Shown here in pieces: positions 26,250 through 34,934 of a stretch of DNA of 64,000 nucleotides (the first letter of the stretch is position 1; every line of letters begins with the position of its first letter). The stretch spans positions 79,664 to 143,663 of the forward strand of contig NZ_LKIU01000005.1 in the NCBI RefSeq assembly GCF_001307035.1, in the 5' to 3' direction. The position numbers and the translations under genes were made by a program. This DNA comes from Arthrobacter sp. Edens01 (lineage in GTDB: Bacteria; Actinomycetota; Actinomycetes; Actinomycetales; Micrococcaceae). The notes under the pieces were generated by a model. It was given only the letters and a program-made list of their open reading frames with translations. It was not told the DNA's origin and made no database searches.

Positions 26250-27112
26250 GCACCGGACAGCGCAGCGGCGGAACCCTGTCAGCGCAGGACGCCGTCGATT
26301 CAAACTCACCGGGACAGGCAGGCAGCCGGTTCCTGGGATCGCTCTACGCCCGGAACATCCGGGCTGTCTTTGCCCGCGGACTCAAAGCGACGTGGGGAAC
26401 CAACTGGTCCATCATGATCAGCGGGTTCGTCGAACCGGTCCTGTACCTGATCGCCATGGGAATCGGCCTGGGCGCCCTCATCGGCACCGTCACCGGTCCC
26501 GGCGGGGAGCAGATCAGCTACGCAGCGTACATTGCTCCCGCGCTGCTGGCCGTTTCGGCCATGAACGGTGCCGTCTACGACTCCACCATGAACGTGTTCT
26601 TCAAACTGAACTACGCCAAGCTTTATGAGGGGATGCTGGCCACCTCACTGGGGCCGCTCGACGTCGCCCTTGGGGAGATCCTGCTGGCGCTGCTGCGCGG
26701 GGCCATGTACGCCACCGGCTTTACCGCCGTCATGGCGGCCATGGGGCTGGTGACCTCTCCGGTTGCGCTCCTGATGATCCCCGCAGCGGTAGTGGTCGCG
26801 TTTGGGTTTGCGTCCTTCGGCATGGCGATCACCAGCTACATGAAGACTTTCCAGCAGCTGGACTGGGTCAACTTCGTCATGCTGCCGATGTTCCTGTTCT
26901 CCGCTACTTTCTACCCGCTGAGCGTGTACCCGCAGGCAGTGCAGTGGATCATCCAGGCGCTGCCGCTGTGGCACGGCGTGGAGATGCTGCGCCAGATCAG
27001 TGCCGGAGCGTTTAGCATAGCCACGGCGGGGCACCTGCTGTACTTCGTGGTGATGATCGCGATCGGACTGATCGTGACCACCCGGCGCCTGGAGGCTCTG
27101 TTCCAGAAGTAG
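26246..27112 (+). CDS. ABC-2 type exporter permease, second subunit
   Basis: A 288-residue homologue of the preceding permease, with the same six-span layout. The conserved VMLPMFLFSATFYPLSVYP resembles its neighbour, which indicates a duplication. The ATG at 26246 overlaps the upstream stop (ATGA) and has AGGAGG eight bases before it. The first 30 residues are polar and cytoplasmic. It is the last gene of the operon, facing the two-component system on the other strand. Confidence 0.9.
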   Translation: MSTGQRSGGTLSAQDAVDSNSPGQAGSRFLGSLYARNIRAVFARGLKATWGTNWSIMISGFVEPVLYLIAMGIGLGALIGTVTGPGGEQISYAAYIAPALLAVSAMNGAVYDSTMNVFFKLNYAKLYEGMLATSLGPLDVALGEILLALLRGAMYATGFTAVMAAMGLVTSPVALLMIPAAVVVAFGFASFGMAITSYMKTFQQLDWVNFVMLPMFLFSATFYPLSVYPQAVQWIIQALPLWHGVEMLRQISAGAFSIATAGHLLYFVVMIAIGLIVTTRRLEALFQK

Positions 27113-27157
27113 CCGGGCACCGCGAACCAGCGGCCGTGCCGGGGGAGGGCTCCAGTC

Positions 27158-27826
27158 TCAGGAGGCCCGAACCCGGGCCACGAGGGCGGCCTGCAGCCGG
27201 GATTCAACACCGAGCTTGCTGAGCACCCGGGAAACATGGGTCTTGACGGTGGTTTCGGAGATTCCCAGTTTCCTGGCAATCCGCACGTTGCTAAGGCCCT
27301 CGGCCAGACAATCCAGGACTTCCTCTTCCCGGGCCGTCAGCTCGAGTTCCGGCGCAGGGGCAGCGGGAGACGCCGGGGTCTGCTGGGCTGCACGTTCCCG
27401 TCCGGCCACGAACGCCGTCACCAGCCGGCCGGCAACTTCCGGGGCAATCACCGTGCCGCCGTCGTGGACCCGGCGCAGCGCCGTCGTGATTTCCACCGGC
27501 TCTGCAGTTTTCAGCAGGAAACCCGAGGCTCCTGCTGAGAGAACTCCGAACAGATAGGAGTCGTGGTCGAACGTGGTGAGGGCAACGACTTTTGCCAGTC
27601 CGGCGCCAACAATCTCCCCGGTGGCCTGCACCCCGTCCACCACGGGCATACGCAGGTCCATCAGCACCACATCCGGGCGAAGGGTCCGGGCCATGGAGAG
27701 GGCTGTGGCGCCGTCGGCCGCTTCGCCCACCACCTGGAAGCCGGGCTCGGTTTCCAGGACCATGCGCATGCCGAGACGGATCGCGGCGTGATCATCCGCG
27801 AGCAAAACCGTGATGTCCGTGCTCAT
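27158..27826 (-). CDS. Two-component response regulator, NarL/LuxR family
   Basis: 222 residues. The receiver domain has the acidic pair ADD (10-12), phospho-acceptor Asp57 in VVLMDLRMP, and Lys around 105 in FLLKTAEP. A linker rich in Ala and Pro precedes the C-terminal LuxR helix-turn-helix (LTAREEEVLDCLAEGLSNVRIARKLG split across positions 160-185, then ETTVKTHVSRVLSKL). The start overlaps the kinase stop by four bases. It probably regulates the convergent ABC exporter, a common pairing, though no binding site was identified. Confidence 0.92.
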   Translation of the reverse strand: MSTDITVLLADDHAAIRLGMRMVLETEPGFQVVGEAADGATALSMARTLRPDVVLMDLRMPVVDGVQATGEIVGAGLAKVVALTTFDHDSYLFGVLSAGASGFLLKTAEPVEITTALRRVHDGGTVIAPEVAGRLVTAFVAGRERAAQQTPASPAAPAPELELTAREEEVLDCLAEGLSNVRIARKLGISETTVKTHVSRVLSKLGVESRLQAALVARVRAS

Positions 27827-29217
27827 GCGACGTTCCCCCGGAAGACGTTCCCTGGCATCATTGTGCGCTGGCTGACCCGGGTGTTGGCAGGTGCTGGATC
27901 ACATTGAACGTCTTCGGCCGGGGCCTCCTGGCTGCCGTCGGGAAGGAACGCCTCCACCCGCCAGCCGGTTCCGTCCGCCGGATCGAACTGGGCTGCAGGG
28001 CCTGACTGTGCCGCCAGGCCTGACTGTGTTGTCAGGCCTGCCTGCGTCACCGGGCCTGCCTGTGTTGTCGGGCCTGCCCAGGCCTGGCCTCCCAGCTGTT
28101 CGGCCCGAGCCAGCATGCTGGGCAGTCCGGTGCCCGTTCCGGGGACCGACACCGCCCGCCCTGCTGTGCCGCCGTCGTCCTCCACCACCAGCCGGACACC
28201 GCCGGGAACAGGCTCCAGGCTCATATCGACCCGCGCACCCTCGGCGTGGCGGGCAGCATTCACCAGTGCCTCTACGGCGATCCGGTATACCGCTGCCTGC
28301 ACGGGTCCGGGGAGCGCCTTATCCGGATCCAGAAGGTTGTTCCACGTGATCTGCAGGCCTGCTGAACGGTGGCCGTCGACTACGGCGTCGAGGTCCCTGA
28401 CACTTCCGGCAAGGGGCCGGGGAACGCCGCTGCTCAGTGTGCGGATCATACCGTTGAGCTCTTCCAGTCCCTGGACACTTTCCCGGCGGGCATGGGCCAG
28501 TACCTCGGCGTGCAGGGTGCTGCCTGCCGGAGCGCGCAGCGCCGCCCCGGACTGCAGGGCAATGGCGGAAAGGCGGGAGGAGAGGACGTCGTGAAGCTCC
28601 CGGGCCATGTCCTGGCGTTCAGCGGCCAGCGCCAGTTCTTGTTCCCGGGCTGCCAGGCGTTCCTGGTCCCTGGCAGCTGCGCGGATCGCGGCGGCCCTCG
28701 CACCCTCACTCTCGGCCAGCTGGGCCGCTTTGCGGAGATTGGAGGCCCATTCCGCCGGGAGCAGCAGCACCATGCCGGTCAGCAGGATGACCGTGACGGC
28801 GTCGCGCAGGTCCCCGGTCAATGACCATACGGCTGTACCTGAGGCCAGGCACAGGGCAAGGACGCTGACCTCAGCCCGCCTGGCCGCCCGGTCCGAGCCG
28901 AAGAGGACCAGGGAGAAGACGGCTTCGAAGGCGAGGAACAGCCCGGCGCTGCTGTTTGCCAGGACCAGAGCAACTGCCATGGTGCCGCAGACAGCCACCA
29001 TAACGGCGGTATGGCGCCGGCGGAGCAGGACGGCTCCGCAGCCGACCACAGTGAGAACGGGCCACCAGGGTTCCAGCGACGGGACTGCCGGGTTCCCGGT
29101 GGCGGTCAGGTCCAGTGAGTGCAGCAGCCACGCCAGCGCGGCGTATCCGGGAGCAAGCAGGATGTCTTCGCGCCGGATCCGGCGGGCCGGGGCATCCGGA
29201 CCGGGGGAGAAGTTCAT
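27823..29217 (-). CDS. Sensor histidine kinase, NarL-partner type (HisKA_3)
   Basis: 464 residues from ATG 29217, chosen because AGGA lies eight bases upstream. There are about five to six membrane spans in the first 160 residues and no large extracellular sensor domain. A coiled coil at 165-200 follows, then the HisKA_3 box RQDMARELHDVLSSRL with His209. The ATPase has EALVNAARHAEG (N box), VEDDGG (G1) and GTGLPSMLARAEQLGG (G2). An insertion of 7-residue repeats (AGPTTQ-like) interrupts the C-terminal strands, and a 35-residue tail follows. Coupled to the response regulator gene. Confidence 0.9.
   Translation of the reverse strand: MNFSPGPDAPARRIRREDILLAPGYAALAWLLHSLDLTATGNPAVPSLEPWWPVLTVVGCGAVLLRRRHTAVMVAVCGTMAVALVLANSSAGLFLAFEAVFSLVLFGSDRAARRAEVSVLALCLASGTAVWSLTGDLRDAVTVILLTGMVLLLPAEWASNLRKAAQLAESEGARAAAIRAAARDQERLAAREQELALAAERQDMARELHDVLSSRLSAIALQSGAALRAPAGSTLHAEVLAHARRESVQGLEELNGMIRTLSSGVPRPLAGSVRDLDAVVDGHRSAGLQITWNNLLDPDKALPGPVQAAVYRIAVEALVNAARHAEGARVDMSLEPVPGGVRLVVEDDGGTAGRAVSVPGTGTGLPSMLARAEQLGGQAWAGPTTQAGPVTQAGLTTQSGLAAQSGPAAQFDPADGTGWRVEAFLPDGSQEAPAEDVQCDPAPANTRVSQRTMMPGNVFRGNVA
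27988..28083. repeat. 21-bp coding repeats inside the histidine kinase
   Basis: About four and a half units of the pattern CAGGCCTGACTGTGYYGYC encode A/S-G-x-x-x-Q heptads between the G2 box and the last strand of the ATPase domain. They are unlike the rest of the gene and look like slippage-type amplification. Confidence 0.75.
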
Positions 29218-29341
29218 GTCTCCATCCTGACCTCGGCTTTGCCTTCCGCCAAGTAGGTTGAAGCGGCATGGCACTAAAGGACGACGCCGCGTCCAACCAA
29301 CGCCGGATTCGCGCGGACAGTGAAACCGGGAGGCTGGGTTT

Positions 29342-30256
29342 ATGACTTTGGAAACCGTTCTGCAGCTCGGTGTGCTGGCCCTGGTAGACAGCACCAGCAT
29401 CGGCACCCTGGTGATCCCGCTCTGGTTATTGATGCGCCGGGACGCAGGCCGCACCACGGGCAAGGTAGCCACCTATCTGGGCGCCGTCGGGCTGTTCTAC
29501 TTCCTCGTGGGACTGCTCCTTCTCTCGGGAGCAGCCGGACTGGGACGGATGCTCGGCGGGGGTATCGGAGCGGTTCTTGAACTGCCCGCCGTGCAGGTCG
29601 TCATGCTCGTGGCCGGTGCCGGCATGCTGGTGTGGTCCTTCAAGGACACCGGCAGGAACCGGGCGGCGGCCACTGCGACGGCCGCTGGGGCTGCACCAGC
29701 CGCCGGCGACCTTCGGGCAGCGGGCGCAGCACACGCTGTTCCGGGCAGCGTGACCGGCGGACAAGCTGGCAGCGATCTTCCGGGCAGCACTGCACCCGGC
29801 ACCTCCGCTTCGGCGCATGGCACACCAACGTCAGCCGCACTGCAGCGCTCGCAGGCGACAGAACACCGATGGCAGTCACGGATCGGAAAGGCTCTGGACA
29901 CCCGGGGAGGGCTGCTGGGGCTGGCACTGCTTGCCGGGGTGCTGGAGCTGCCAACCATGCTCCCGTACCTGGCCGCCGTCGGGCTCCTCACTGCCTCCGG
30001 TGTTGGCTGGAGCGCATCAGCGGGCATCCTGGTGCTGTACTGCCTGGTCATGCTGCTGCCGGCGGCACTGCTGCTGCTGTCCCGGTGGCTGCTCGGCAGG
30101 CGCCTGGACGGCCCGCTGGAGCGCTTGCGTGCCTGGGTCTCGAAGGCCTCCGGGGAAGCGGTGCTCTGGATCGTGGGAATCGTCGGGTTCCTGCTGCTTC
30201 GCGCGGGGCTGGCAGGACTGTTCCCCGGAGCGTCCTGGAACCCGTTCGGCGGCTAG
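29342..30256 (+). CDS. GAP/Sap family multi-pass membrane protein
   Basis: 304 residues with about six spans arranged as 3+3 around a 75-residue Ala/Gly/Thr-rich cytoplasmic linker (about 105-180). VLALVDSTSIGTLVIPLWLLM at the N-terminus is the pattern of the Sap (sulfolipid-addressing) / LysE-like GAP family. The second half has GVLELPTMLPYLAAVGLL. Relatives are involved in glycolipid or peptidolipid export in mycobacteria; the role here is unknown. ATG 29342 follows gggagg. Divergent from the kinase gene. Confidence 0.8.
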   Translation: MTLETVLQLGVLALVDSTSIGTLVIPLWLLMRRDAGRTTGKVATYLGAVGLFYFLVGLLLLSGAAGLGRMLGGGIGAVLELPAVQVVMLVAGAGMLVWSFKDTGRNRAAATATAAGAAPAAGDLRAAGAAHAVPGSVTGGQAGSDLPGSTAPGTSASAHGTPTSAALQRSQATEHRWQSRIGKALDTRGGLLGLALLAGVLELPTMLPYLAAVGLLTASGVGWSASAGILVLYCLVMLLPAALLLLSRWLLGRRLDGPLERLRAWVSKASGEAVLWIVGIVGFLLLRAGLAGLFPGASWNPFGG

Positions 30257-30275
30257 TTGCGCTGTCTCACTACGG

Positions 30276-30794
30276 CTAGTCCCGGGATTCAAGCGCGGTA
30301 CGGAATGCCTGCGCCACCGGTTCGCTGAAGAGGACGAACTCCACCCTCTCGATGCCCGTTCCGGGATGGTTCCGGACCGCCTGAACCGCGGTGCGCGCGA
30401 CGTCGTCCGCGTCCCAGCCATAAACGCCGGCGCTGATCGCAGGGAAAGCCACCGTCGACGCGCCCAGCTGCAAGGCCACGTCAAGGCTATTGGTGAACGC
30501 CTGCCGCAGCAGCTCCGGGTCGGTCTCCCCAGCCAGTGCATTGGGACCCACGGTGTGGATAACCCAGCGGGCCGGAAGGTTGAACCCCTCCGTGGCAGCG
30601 GCCTGGCCCACCGGGAGGCCGTCCGGATAATCGGTCCGGCGGAGCGCGCGGCAGGCCTGAAGCAGTTCCGGTCCGGCCGCCCGGTGGATTGCTCCGTCCA
30701 CCCCGCCTCCACCCAGCAGCGATGAGTTGGCGGCGTTGACCACAGCATCAACATTCCGCGTTGTAATGTCCCCCTCCAGCAGCACAATGTCCAT
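30276..30794 (-). CDS. Macrodomain protein (O-acetyl-ADP-ribose deacetylase-like)
   Basis: A 172-residue single macrodomain. It contains MDIVLLEGDITT, the ADP-ribose loop VDAVVNAANSSLLGGGGVDGAIHRAAG, CRALRRTDYPDGLPVGQA and FPAISAGVYGWD. These are hallmarks of the YmdB/MacroD class, which remove acetyl or ADP-ribosyl groups. I chose ATG 30794, which has GGAAGG eight bases upstream; longer frames run into a strong intergenic hairpin. Convergent with the Sap-like gene, 19 bp apart. Confidence 0.93.
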   Translation of the reverse strand: MDIVLLEGDITTRNVDAVVNAANSSLLGGGGVDGAIHRAAGPELLQACRALRRTDYPDGLPVGQAAATEGFNLPARWVIHTVGPNALAGETDPELLRQAFTNSLDVALQLGASTVAFPAISAGVYGWDADDVARTAVQAVRNHPGTGIERVEFVLFSEPVAQAFRTALESRD

Positions 30795-30850
30795 CGGCCC
30801 ACCCTTCCAGCCGCAGCCGCGCTCCGGCAACCCCTGCCCCCTTCCCCCAT

Positions 30851-30906
30851 CGAGATGACAGTTACGGCTCTTTTCAGGCCTCAAAAGGGCCGTAACTGTC
30901 ATCTCG
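30851..30906. repeat. Long perfect-type hairpin with 24-bp arms, REP/MITE-like
   Basis: Arms 30851-30874 and 30883-30906 pair along 24 bases, beginning CGAGATGACAGTTACGGC, with one T-G wobble and loop caggcctc. It lies between two divergent gene starts, where a terminator is not expected. It could be a repetitive extragenic palindrome or a large operator. Confidence 0.7.
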
Positions 30907-30963
30907 TTTCGCCGAGGGGGTAAGACGGAAAGATACGCCCTGAAAATTTGAGAGAATGGGGCC

Positions 30964-31476
30964 ATGCAGTCGATCCGTAACGGCAAGACGCCGTCAGCAA
31001 CTAATCCCGGCCGGGGAATCAGCCGCCAGATGGCCACGATCGGGACCACCGTAATGGTCTTCGTGTTCATTGTTGCCGTGCTCTTCGCCGCCAATGAGAA
31101 CGACGTCGTTGGCTGGCTGGTGGTGATCATCTCCCTGGGCTGGCTGCTGCTGTTCGCCTTTGTTGTCTTCAGCATCCGCGGCGCCGCCCGCAAGGCCGGA
31201 GCCAAACTGGCCCAGGCTCAGGATTCACTGAACCGCGCCGCCGGCGGAGCTCCGTCCGTGGAGGTCATGGATGAGGCCACCCTCATCCGGGACCAGAAGC
31301 TGGATCACAGCTTCAAGATCATCCAGGTGCAGTCCAAGGTGATCCGCGACAACCTCGGCACCGACGCCGGCCAGGTTTCCCGCGCGATCGAGACCATAGA
31401 GATCACCGCGCACAATGCCCGCGGCATGATGAAGAAAGACGAGGGCGGCCCGGTTGAGGGCACCGTAGTCGACTAG
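30964..31476 (+). CDS. Two-span membrane protein with cytoplasmic helical domain
   Basis: 170 residues. A polar start is followed by two hydrophobic spans (about 25-45 and 50-70: TTVMVFVFIVAVLFA and GWLVVIISLGWLLLFAFVV). The remaining ~95 residues look helical and charged (AGAKLAQAQDSLNRAAGG, LDHSFKIIQVQSKVIRDNL). I do not recognise a named domain. ATG 30964 lacks a ribosome-binding site; GAGAAT six bases upstream fits a leaderless start. Upstream of xthA. Confidence 0.8.
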   Translation: MQSIRNGKTPSATNPGRGISRQMATIGTTVMVFVFIVAVLFAANENDVVGWLVVIISLGWLLLFAFVVFSIRGAARKAGAKLAQAQDSLNRAAGGAPSVEVMDEATLIRDQKLDHSFKIIQVQSKVIRDNLGTDAGQVSRAIETIEITAHNARGMMKKDEGGPVEGTVVD

Positions 31477-31532
31477 GGCACGGCACCGGACAGCGCTGTG
31501 CAGCGCCGTCCGGGCACACAGCTACTGAGGGG

Positions 31533-31538
31533 TAAGGT
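31533..31538 (+). promoter_or_regulatory. -10 box (TAAGGT), leaderless start of xthA
   Basis: TAAGGT with seven bases to GTG at 31546. Confidence 0.5.
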
Positions 31539-31545
31539 ATTTCGC

Positions 31546-32406
31546 GTGAGCATGGCATCGACAGGGGAGTCCGGAACGGAACCGGCAGCGGGATCTTCCG
31601 CCTTGAGGATCGCAACCGTCAACGTCAACGGCATCCGTGCCGCCTACAAGCGGGGCATGGCCGACTGGCTGGCCGAACGCGGCGTGGACATCCTGTGCCT
31701 GCAGGAAGTGCGGGCTCCGGACGCAATTGTCCGGGAACTGCTGGGCAGCGACTGGCACATCCTGCATGCCGAGGCTGAGGCCAAGGGCCGCGCCGGCGTT
31801 GCCATCGTTTCCCGCTCCGAACCCGTTGCCGTCCGCGAACACATTGGCGAGGATTACTTCGCCCTGTCCGGCCGCTGGGTCGAAGCTGACTTCAAGGTAA
31901 CCGTGGAGGGCGAGGAGAAGATCCTCACCGTGGTCAGCGCCTACGTGCATTCCGGTGAGGCCGGAACTCCCAAGCAGGAGGACAAGTACCGGTTCCTGGA
32001 CGTCATGGCCGCCCGGCTGCCTGTCCTTGCCGCTACCAGCGACTACGCCCTGATCGTTGGAGACCTGAACGTCGGCCACACCACGCTGGATATCAAGAAC
32101 TGGAAGGGCAATGTAAAGCGCGCCGGTTTCCTGCCCGAGGAACGTGCCTACTTCGACCGGTTCTTCAGCGACGAGATCGGCTACGTCGACGTGGCCCGCA
32201 AACTCGCCGGTGAGGTGCCCGGCCCATACACCTGGTGGTCCTGGCGAGGCCAGGCATTCGATAACGACGCCGGTTGGCGCATCGATTACCACATGGCCAC
32301 TCCCGCCCTCGCCGAACGTGCCGTCAGCGCCGTCGTCGACCGCGCAGCCACGTACGACTCCCGTTTCAGTGACCACGCCCCCGTGGTTGTCGATTACAAG
32401 TTCTGA
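31546..32406 (+). CDS. xthA: Exodeoxyribonuclease III family protein
   Basis: AP endonuclease/3'-5' exonuclease of base excision repair, 286 residues. Motifs: RIATVNVNGIRAA, catalytic Glu in DILCLQEVRA, VVSAYVHSGE, VGDLNVGHT (Asp, Asn) and C-terminal SDHAPVVVDY with the catalytic Asp-His. The start GTG at 31546 follows the TAAGGT box; ATG 31552 is two codons on. trpS follows by 12 bases and is likely co-transcribed, a pairing common in actinobacteria. Confidence 0.94.
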   Translation: MSMASTGESGTEPAAGSSALRIATVNVNGIRAAYKRGMADWLAERGVDILCLQEVRAPDAIVRELLGSDWHILHAEAEAKGRAGVAIVSRSEPVAVREHIGEDYFALSGRWVEADFKVTVEGEEKILTVVSAYVHSGEAGTPKQEDKYRFLDVMAARLPVLAATSDYALIVGDLNVGHTTLDIKNWKGNVKRAGFLPEERAYFDRFFSDEIGYVDVARKLAGEVPGPYTWWSWRGQAFDNDAGWRIDYHMATPALAERAVSAVVDRAATYDSRFSDHAPVVVDYKF

Positions 32407-32418
32407 GGCAAAAAGATC

Positions 32419-33447
32419 ATGACGCAGACCCCCGCCCGCCAGCGCATTCTCTCCGGAATGCAGCCCTCCGCGGATTCCCTCCACCTGGGCAATTACCTTG
32501 GTGCCCTGGTGAACTGGGTGCGCCTGCAGGAGCAGTACGACGCGTACTTCTTCATCCCCGACCTGCACGCCATCACGGTGCCGCAGGACCCGGCGGACCT
32601 GCGCCAGCGCACCCGCGTCACCGCAGCCCAGTACATTGCCGGCGGCGTGGACGTGGACAACGCCACCCTGTTCGTCCAGTCCCAGGTTCCCGAACACGCC
32701 CAGCTGGCGTGGGTGCTCAACTGCCTCACGGGTTTCGGCGAAGCGTCGCGGATGACGCAGTTCAAGGACAAGCAGCAGCGCTTCGGAGCTGACGCCGCCA
32801 GCGTAGGCCTGTTCACCTACCCCATCCTGCAGGTTGCGGACATCCTGCTGTACCAGCCCCACGGTGTGCCCGTGGGCGAGGACCAGCGCCAGCATGTTGA
32901 GCTCAGCCGGGACCTGGCCAAGCGGTTCAACACCCGCTACGGAGACACGTTTACGGTTCCTGAAGCGTTTATCCAGAAGGAATCCGCAAAGATCTACGAC
33001 CTGCAGAACCCTGCGGCAAAGATGTCGAAGTCAGCTGAATCTCCGGCAGGCCTGATTAACCTGCTGGATCCGGACAAGGTGATTGCCAAGCGCATCAAGT
33101 CCGCCGTGACTGACGACGGCACGGAGATCCGGTTCGAGCGGGACACCAAGCCGGGCATCTCCAACCTGCTCTCCATCTACTCACTGATCAGCGGCCGAAG
33201 CATCGACACACTGGTGAAGGAGTACGAAGGCAAGATGTACGGACACCTGAAGGTTGACCTGGCAGAAGTTGTTACCGAGCACATCCGTCCTATCCGCGAG
33301 CGGGCCCTGGCGCTGCTGGATGATCCGGCAGAGCTGGACCGGCTGCTGGCAAAGGGAGCGCTGAAAGCGCGGGAGACGGCGTCGGCTACACTTGCCGATG
33401 TGTACGAGAAGATCGGTTTCCTTCCACTGGGTTCAACCGCCCGCTAA
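32419..33447 (+). CDS. trpS: Tryptophan--tRNA ligase
   Basis: Class I aminoacyl-tRNA synthetase, 342 residues, normal length. The HIGH-equivalent is in [15 protein letters not shown] and the KMSKS motif is intact ([12 protein letters not shown]). Other family blocks are [23 protein letters not shown] and [19 protein letters not shown]. The ATG start lies 12 bases after xthA with only a weak ribosome-binding site, aaaga. Confidence 0.97.
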   Translation: MTQTPARQRILSGMQPSADSLHLGNYLGALVNWVRLQEQYDAYFFIPDLHAITVPQDPADLRQRTRVTAAQYIAGGVDVDNATLFVQSQVPEHAQLAWVLNCLTGFGEASRMTQFKDKQQRFGADAASVGLFTYPILQVADILLYQPHGVPVGEDQRQHVELSRDLAKRFNTRYGDTFTVPEAFIQKESAKIYDLQNPAAKMSKSAESPAGLINLLDPDKVIAKRIKSAVTDDGTEIRFERDTKPGISNLLSIYSLISGRSIDTLVKEYEGKMYGHLKVDLAEVVTEHIRPIRERALALLDDPAELDRLLAKGALKARETASATLADVYEKIGFLPLGSTAR

Positions 33448-33453
33448 GCATCC

Positions 33454-34035
33454 ATGGGCTACACGAACTCCACCGTCCAGACCTCAACCGGCGCAGCCCG
33501 CGGCGGCGGTGGCCGGATGCCCGAAAGTCCTTGCTGGGTGGGGATTGTGATCCCCGTTCCAGAGCCCATGGCGTCGGAGCTGCGGCGTGCACGCGCTTCA
33601 TTCGGTGACCCGATGGCCTCCGTCATCCCGGCGCACATCACCCTGGTCACCACCACGCCGGCTCCGGACTGGGACTCCGCCCTGCAGCATGTGCGGGAGG
33701 TGACTTCCGCCCAGGCGCCCTTCACTGTCACCCTGCGCGGTGCGGCATCCTTCCGGCCGGTCACACCAGTGGTGTACGTGCAGGTTGAGGACGGTTTCTC
33801 TGAGTGCGCGCAGCTGCATGAACAGCTGCAGTCGGGGCCGCTGGACCACCAGATCCCGTACCCGTATCACCCGCACGTAACCGTGGCCCACGACGTCTCG
33901 GAAGCCAGCATGGACAATGCCGTGGACACCCTGCGGGATTACCAAGCGAGCTTCACCGTGGACCGGATCGGCGTGTTTGAACACGATCCGCACGGTCTGT
34001 GGGTCCTGCGTGAGGAAATGGCGCTAAAGGGCTAG
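33454..34035 (+). CDS. 2'-5' RNA ligase superfamily (LigT/2H phosphoesterase-like) protein
   Basis: 193 residues with the two His-x-Thr motifs of the 2H superfamily: IPAHITLV (about residue 55) and YPYHPHVTVAH (about 146). Members act on 2',3'-cyclic phosphates or RNA ends. The first 20 residues are polar and Gly-rich and may not be translated: ATG 33517 (MPESPCWVG) is an alternative start nearer the fold. Only six bases separate it from trpS. Its stop overlaps, tail to tail, the stop of the next gene on the other strand. Confidence 0.88.
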   Translation: MGYTNSTVQTSTGAARGGGGRMPESPCWVGIVIPVPEPMASELRRARASFGDPMASVIPAHITLVTTTPAPDWDSALQHVREVTSAQAPFTVTLRGAASFRPVTPVVYVQVEDGFSECAQLHEQLQSGPLDHQIPYPYHPHVTVAHDVSEASMDNAVDTLRDYQASFTVDRIGVFEHDPHGLWVLREEMALKG

Positions 34036-34814
34036 GGAACCTGCTCCCGGGCCTGCCGCAGGTAGATTCCGGACCATGCTGCGATGATTTCCGCTGCACG
34101 GGTGGTCTGTTCCCTGTCCGGCATCAGGTGGCTGGAGCCTTCCAGGGAGACGAAACTGCGCGGATGCCGTGCGGCGTTGAAGATCTCCGAGGCATTGTCG
34201 ATTCCCACTGTCTCGTCGGTGGGGGAGTGCATCACCAGCAGCGGCAGGTCCAGGGACTTGATGCATTCCCGAAGGTCGTGACCGTTGAGGTCCTCGACCA
34301 GTTCCTGGCGGATCGTCAGCGTGCGTCCGCCCAGCTCGACGTCTGCCTCTCCCTGGGCAGCAATGGTCTCCAGTTCGTCCTCGAACAGGTGGGCCACGTG
34401 GGAGGGCCGGAACGGGGCGCCTATCGTTACCAGGGCCGCCAGTGAGTCTTCGCTGGCCGCTGCTGCCAGGGCAGCAGCCCCGCCCAGCGAGTGGCCAATC
34501 AGCAAGGTTGCCGGACGGCCCGAGGAACGCAGGAAGTCCATTGCATTGTGCAGGTCGGTGACCTTGGTGGTGAATGATCCGTCTTCCCAGGAGCCGGTCG
34601 AACGGCCCAGCCCGGCGGCGTCGTAGCGAAGCACTCCGATGCCCCGCTCTGCCAGCGCCTTTGAGATGCGTGAGGCGGCAGCACTGTTCTTGCCCAGCGC
34701 GAACCCATGGCAGAACACGGCCCAGCCCAGGGGGTCGCCGTCCGGCACATCCAGGGTGCCGGCCAGGGTGGTGCCGTTGACACCGGGAAAGGAAACTGAT
34801 TCAAACTCTGGCAT
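34032..34814 (-). CDS. Alpha/beta hydrolase
   Basis: A 260-residue esterase/dienelactone hydrolase-like enzyme. Nucleophile elbow GHSLGG (Ser about 108), acid in MHSPTDETVG and His in EGSSHLMPD give a complete catalytic triad. AVFCHGFALGKNS holds the oxyanion loop. In some relatives this fold is fused to an OsmC domain; here it stands alone. ATG 34814 has no ribosome-binding site; TAGGGT lies seven bases upstream. Confidence 0.9.
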   Translation of the reverse strand: MPEFESVSFPGVNGTTLAGTLDVPDGDPLGWAVFCHGFALGKNSAAASRISKALAERGIGVLRYDAAGLGRSTGSWEDGSFTTKVTDLHNAMDFLRSSGRPATLLIGHSLGGAAALAAAASEDSLAALVTIGAPFRPSHVAHLFEDELETIAAQGEADVELGGRTLTIRQELVEDLNGHDLRECIKSLDLPLLVMHSPTDETVGIDNASEIFNAARHPRSFVSLEGSSHLMPDREQTTRAAEIIAAWSGIYLRQAREQVP

Positions 34815-34821
34815 GGTCCCA

Positions 34822-34827
34822 ACCCTA
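34822..34827 (-). promoter_or_regulatory. -10 box (TAGGGT), leaderless start of the hydrolase gene
   Basis: TAGGGT on the minus strand, seven bases from the ATG at 34814. Confidence 0.5.
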
Positions 34828-34877
34828 TCTGCTGCCCGGCTGGGCCCCTGAGCGGGAACGGCCTGCTCCGGGTACGC

Positions 34878-34912
34878 AAAAGGCGGAGGAACCGGATCGG
34901 TTCCTCCGCCTT
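34878..34912 (-). terminator. Terminator of the sdhCDAB operon
   Basis: Perfect 13-bp arms GGCGGAGGAACCG and CGGTTCCTCCGCC with a three-base loop. On the minus strand the stem is followed by TTTTGC. Confidence 0.9.
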
Positions 34913-34934
34913 CGAAAGCGGGTTGGGCCCTGAA

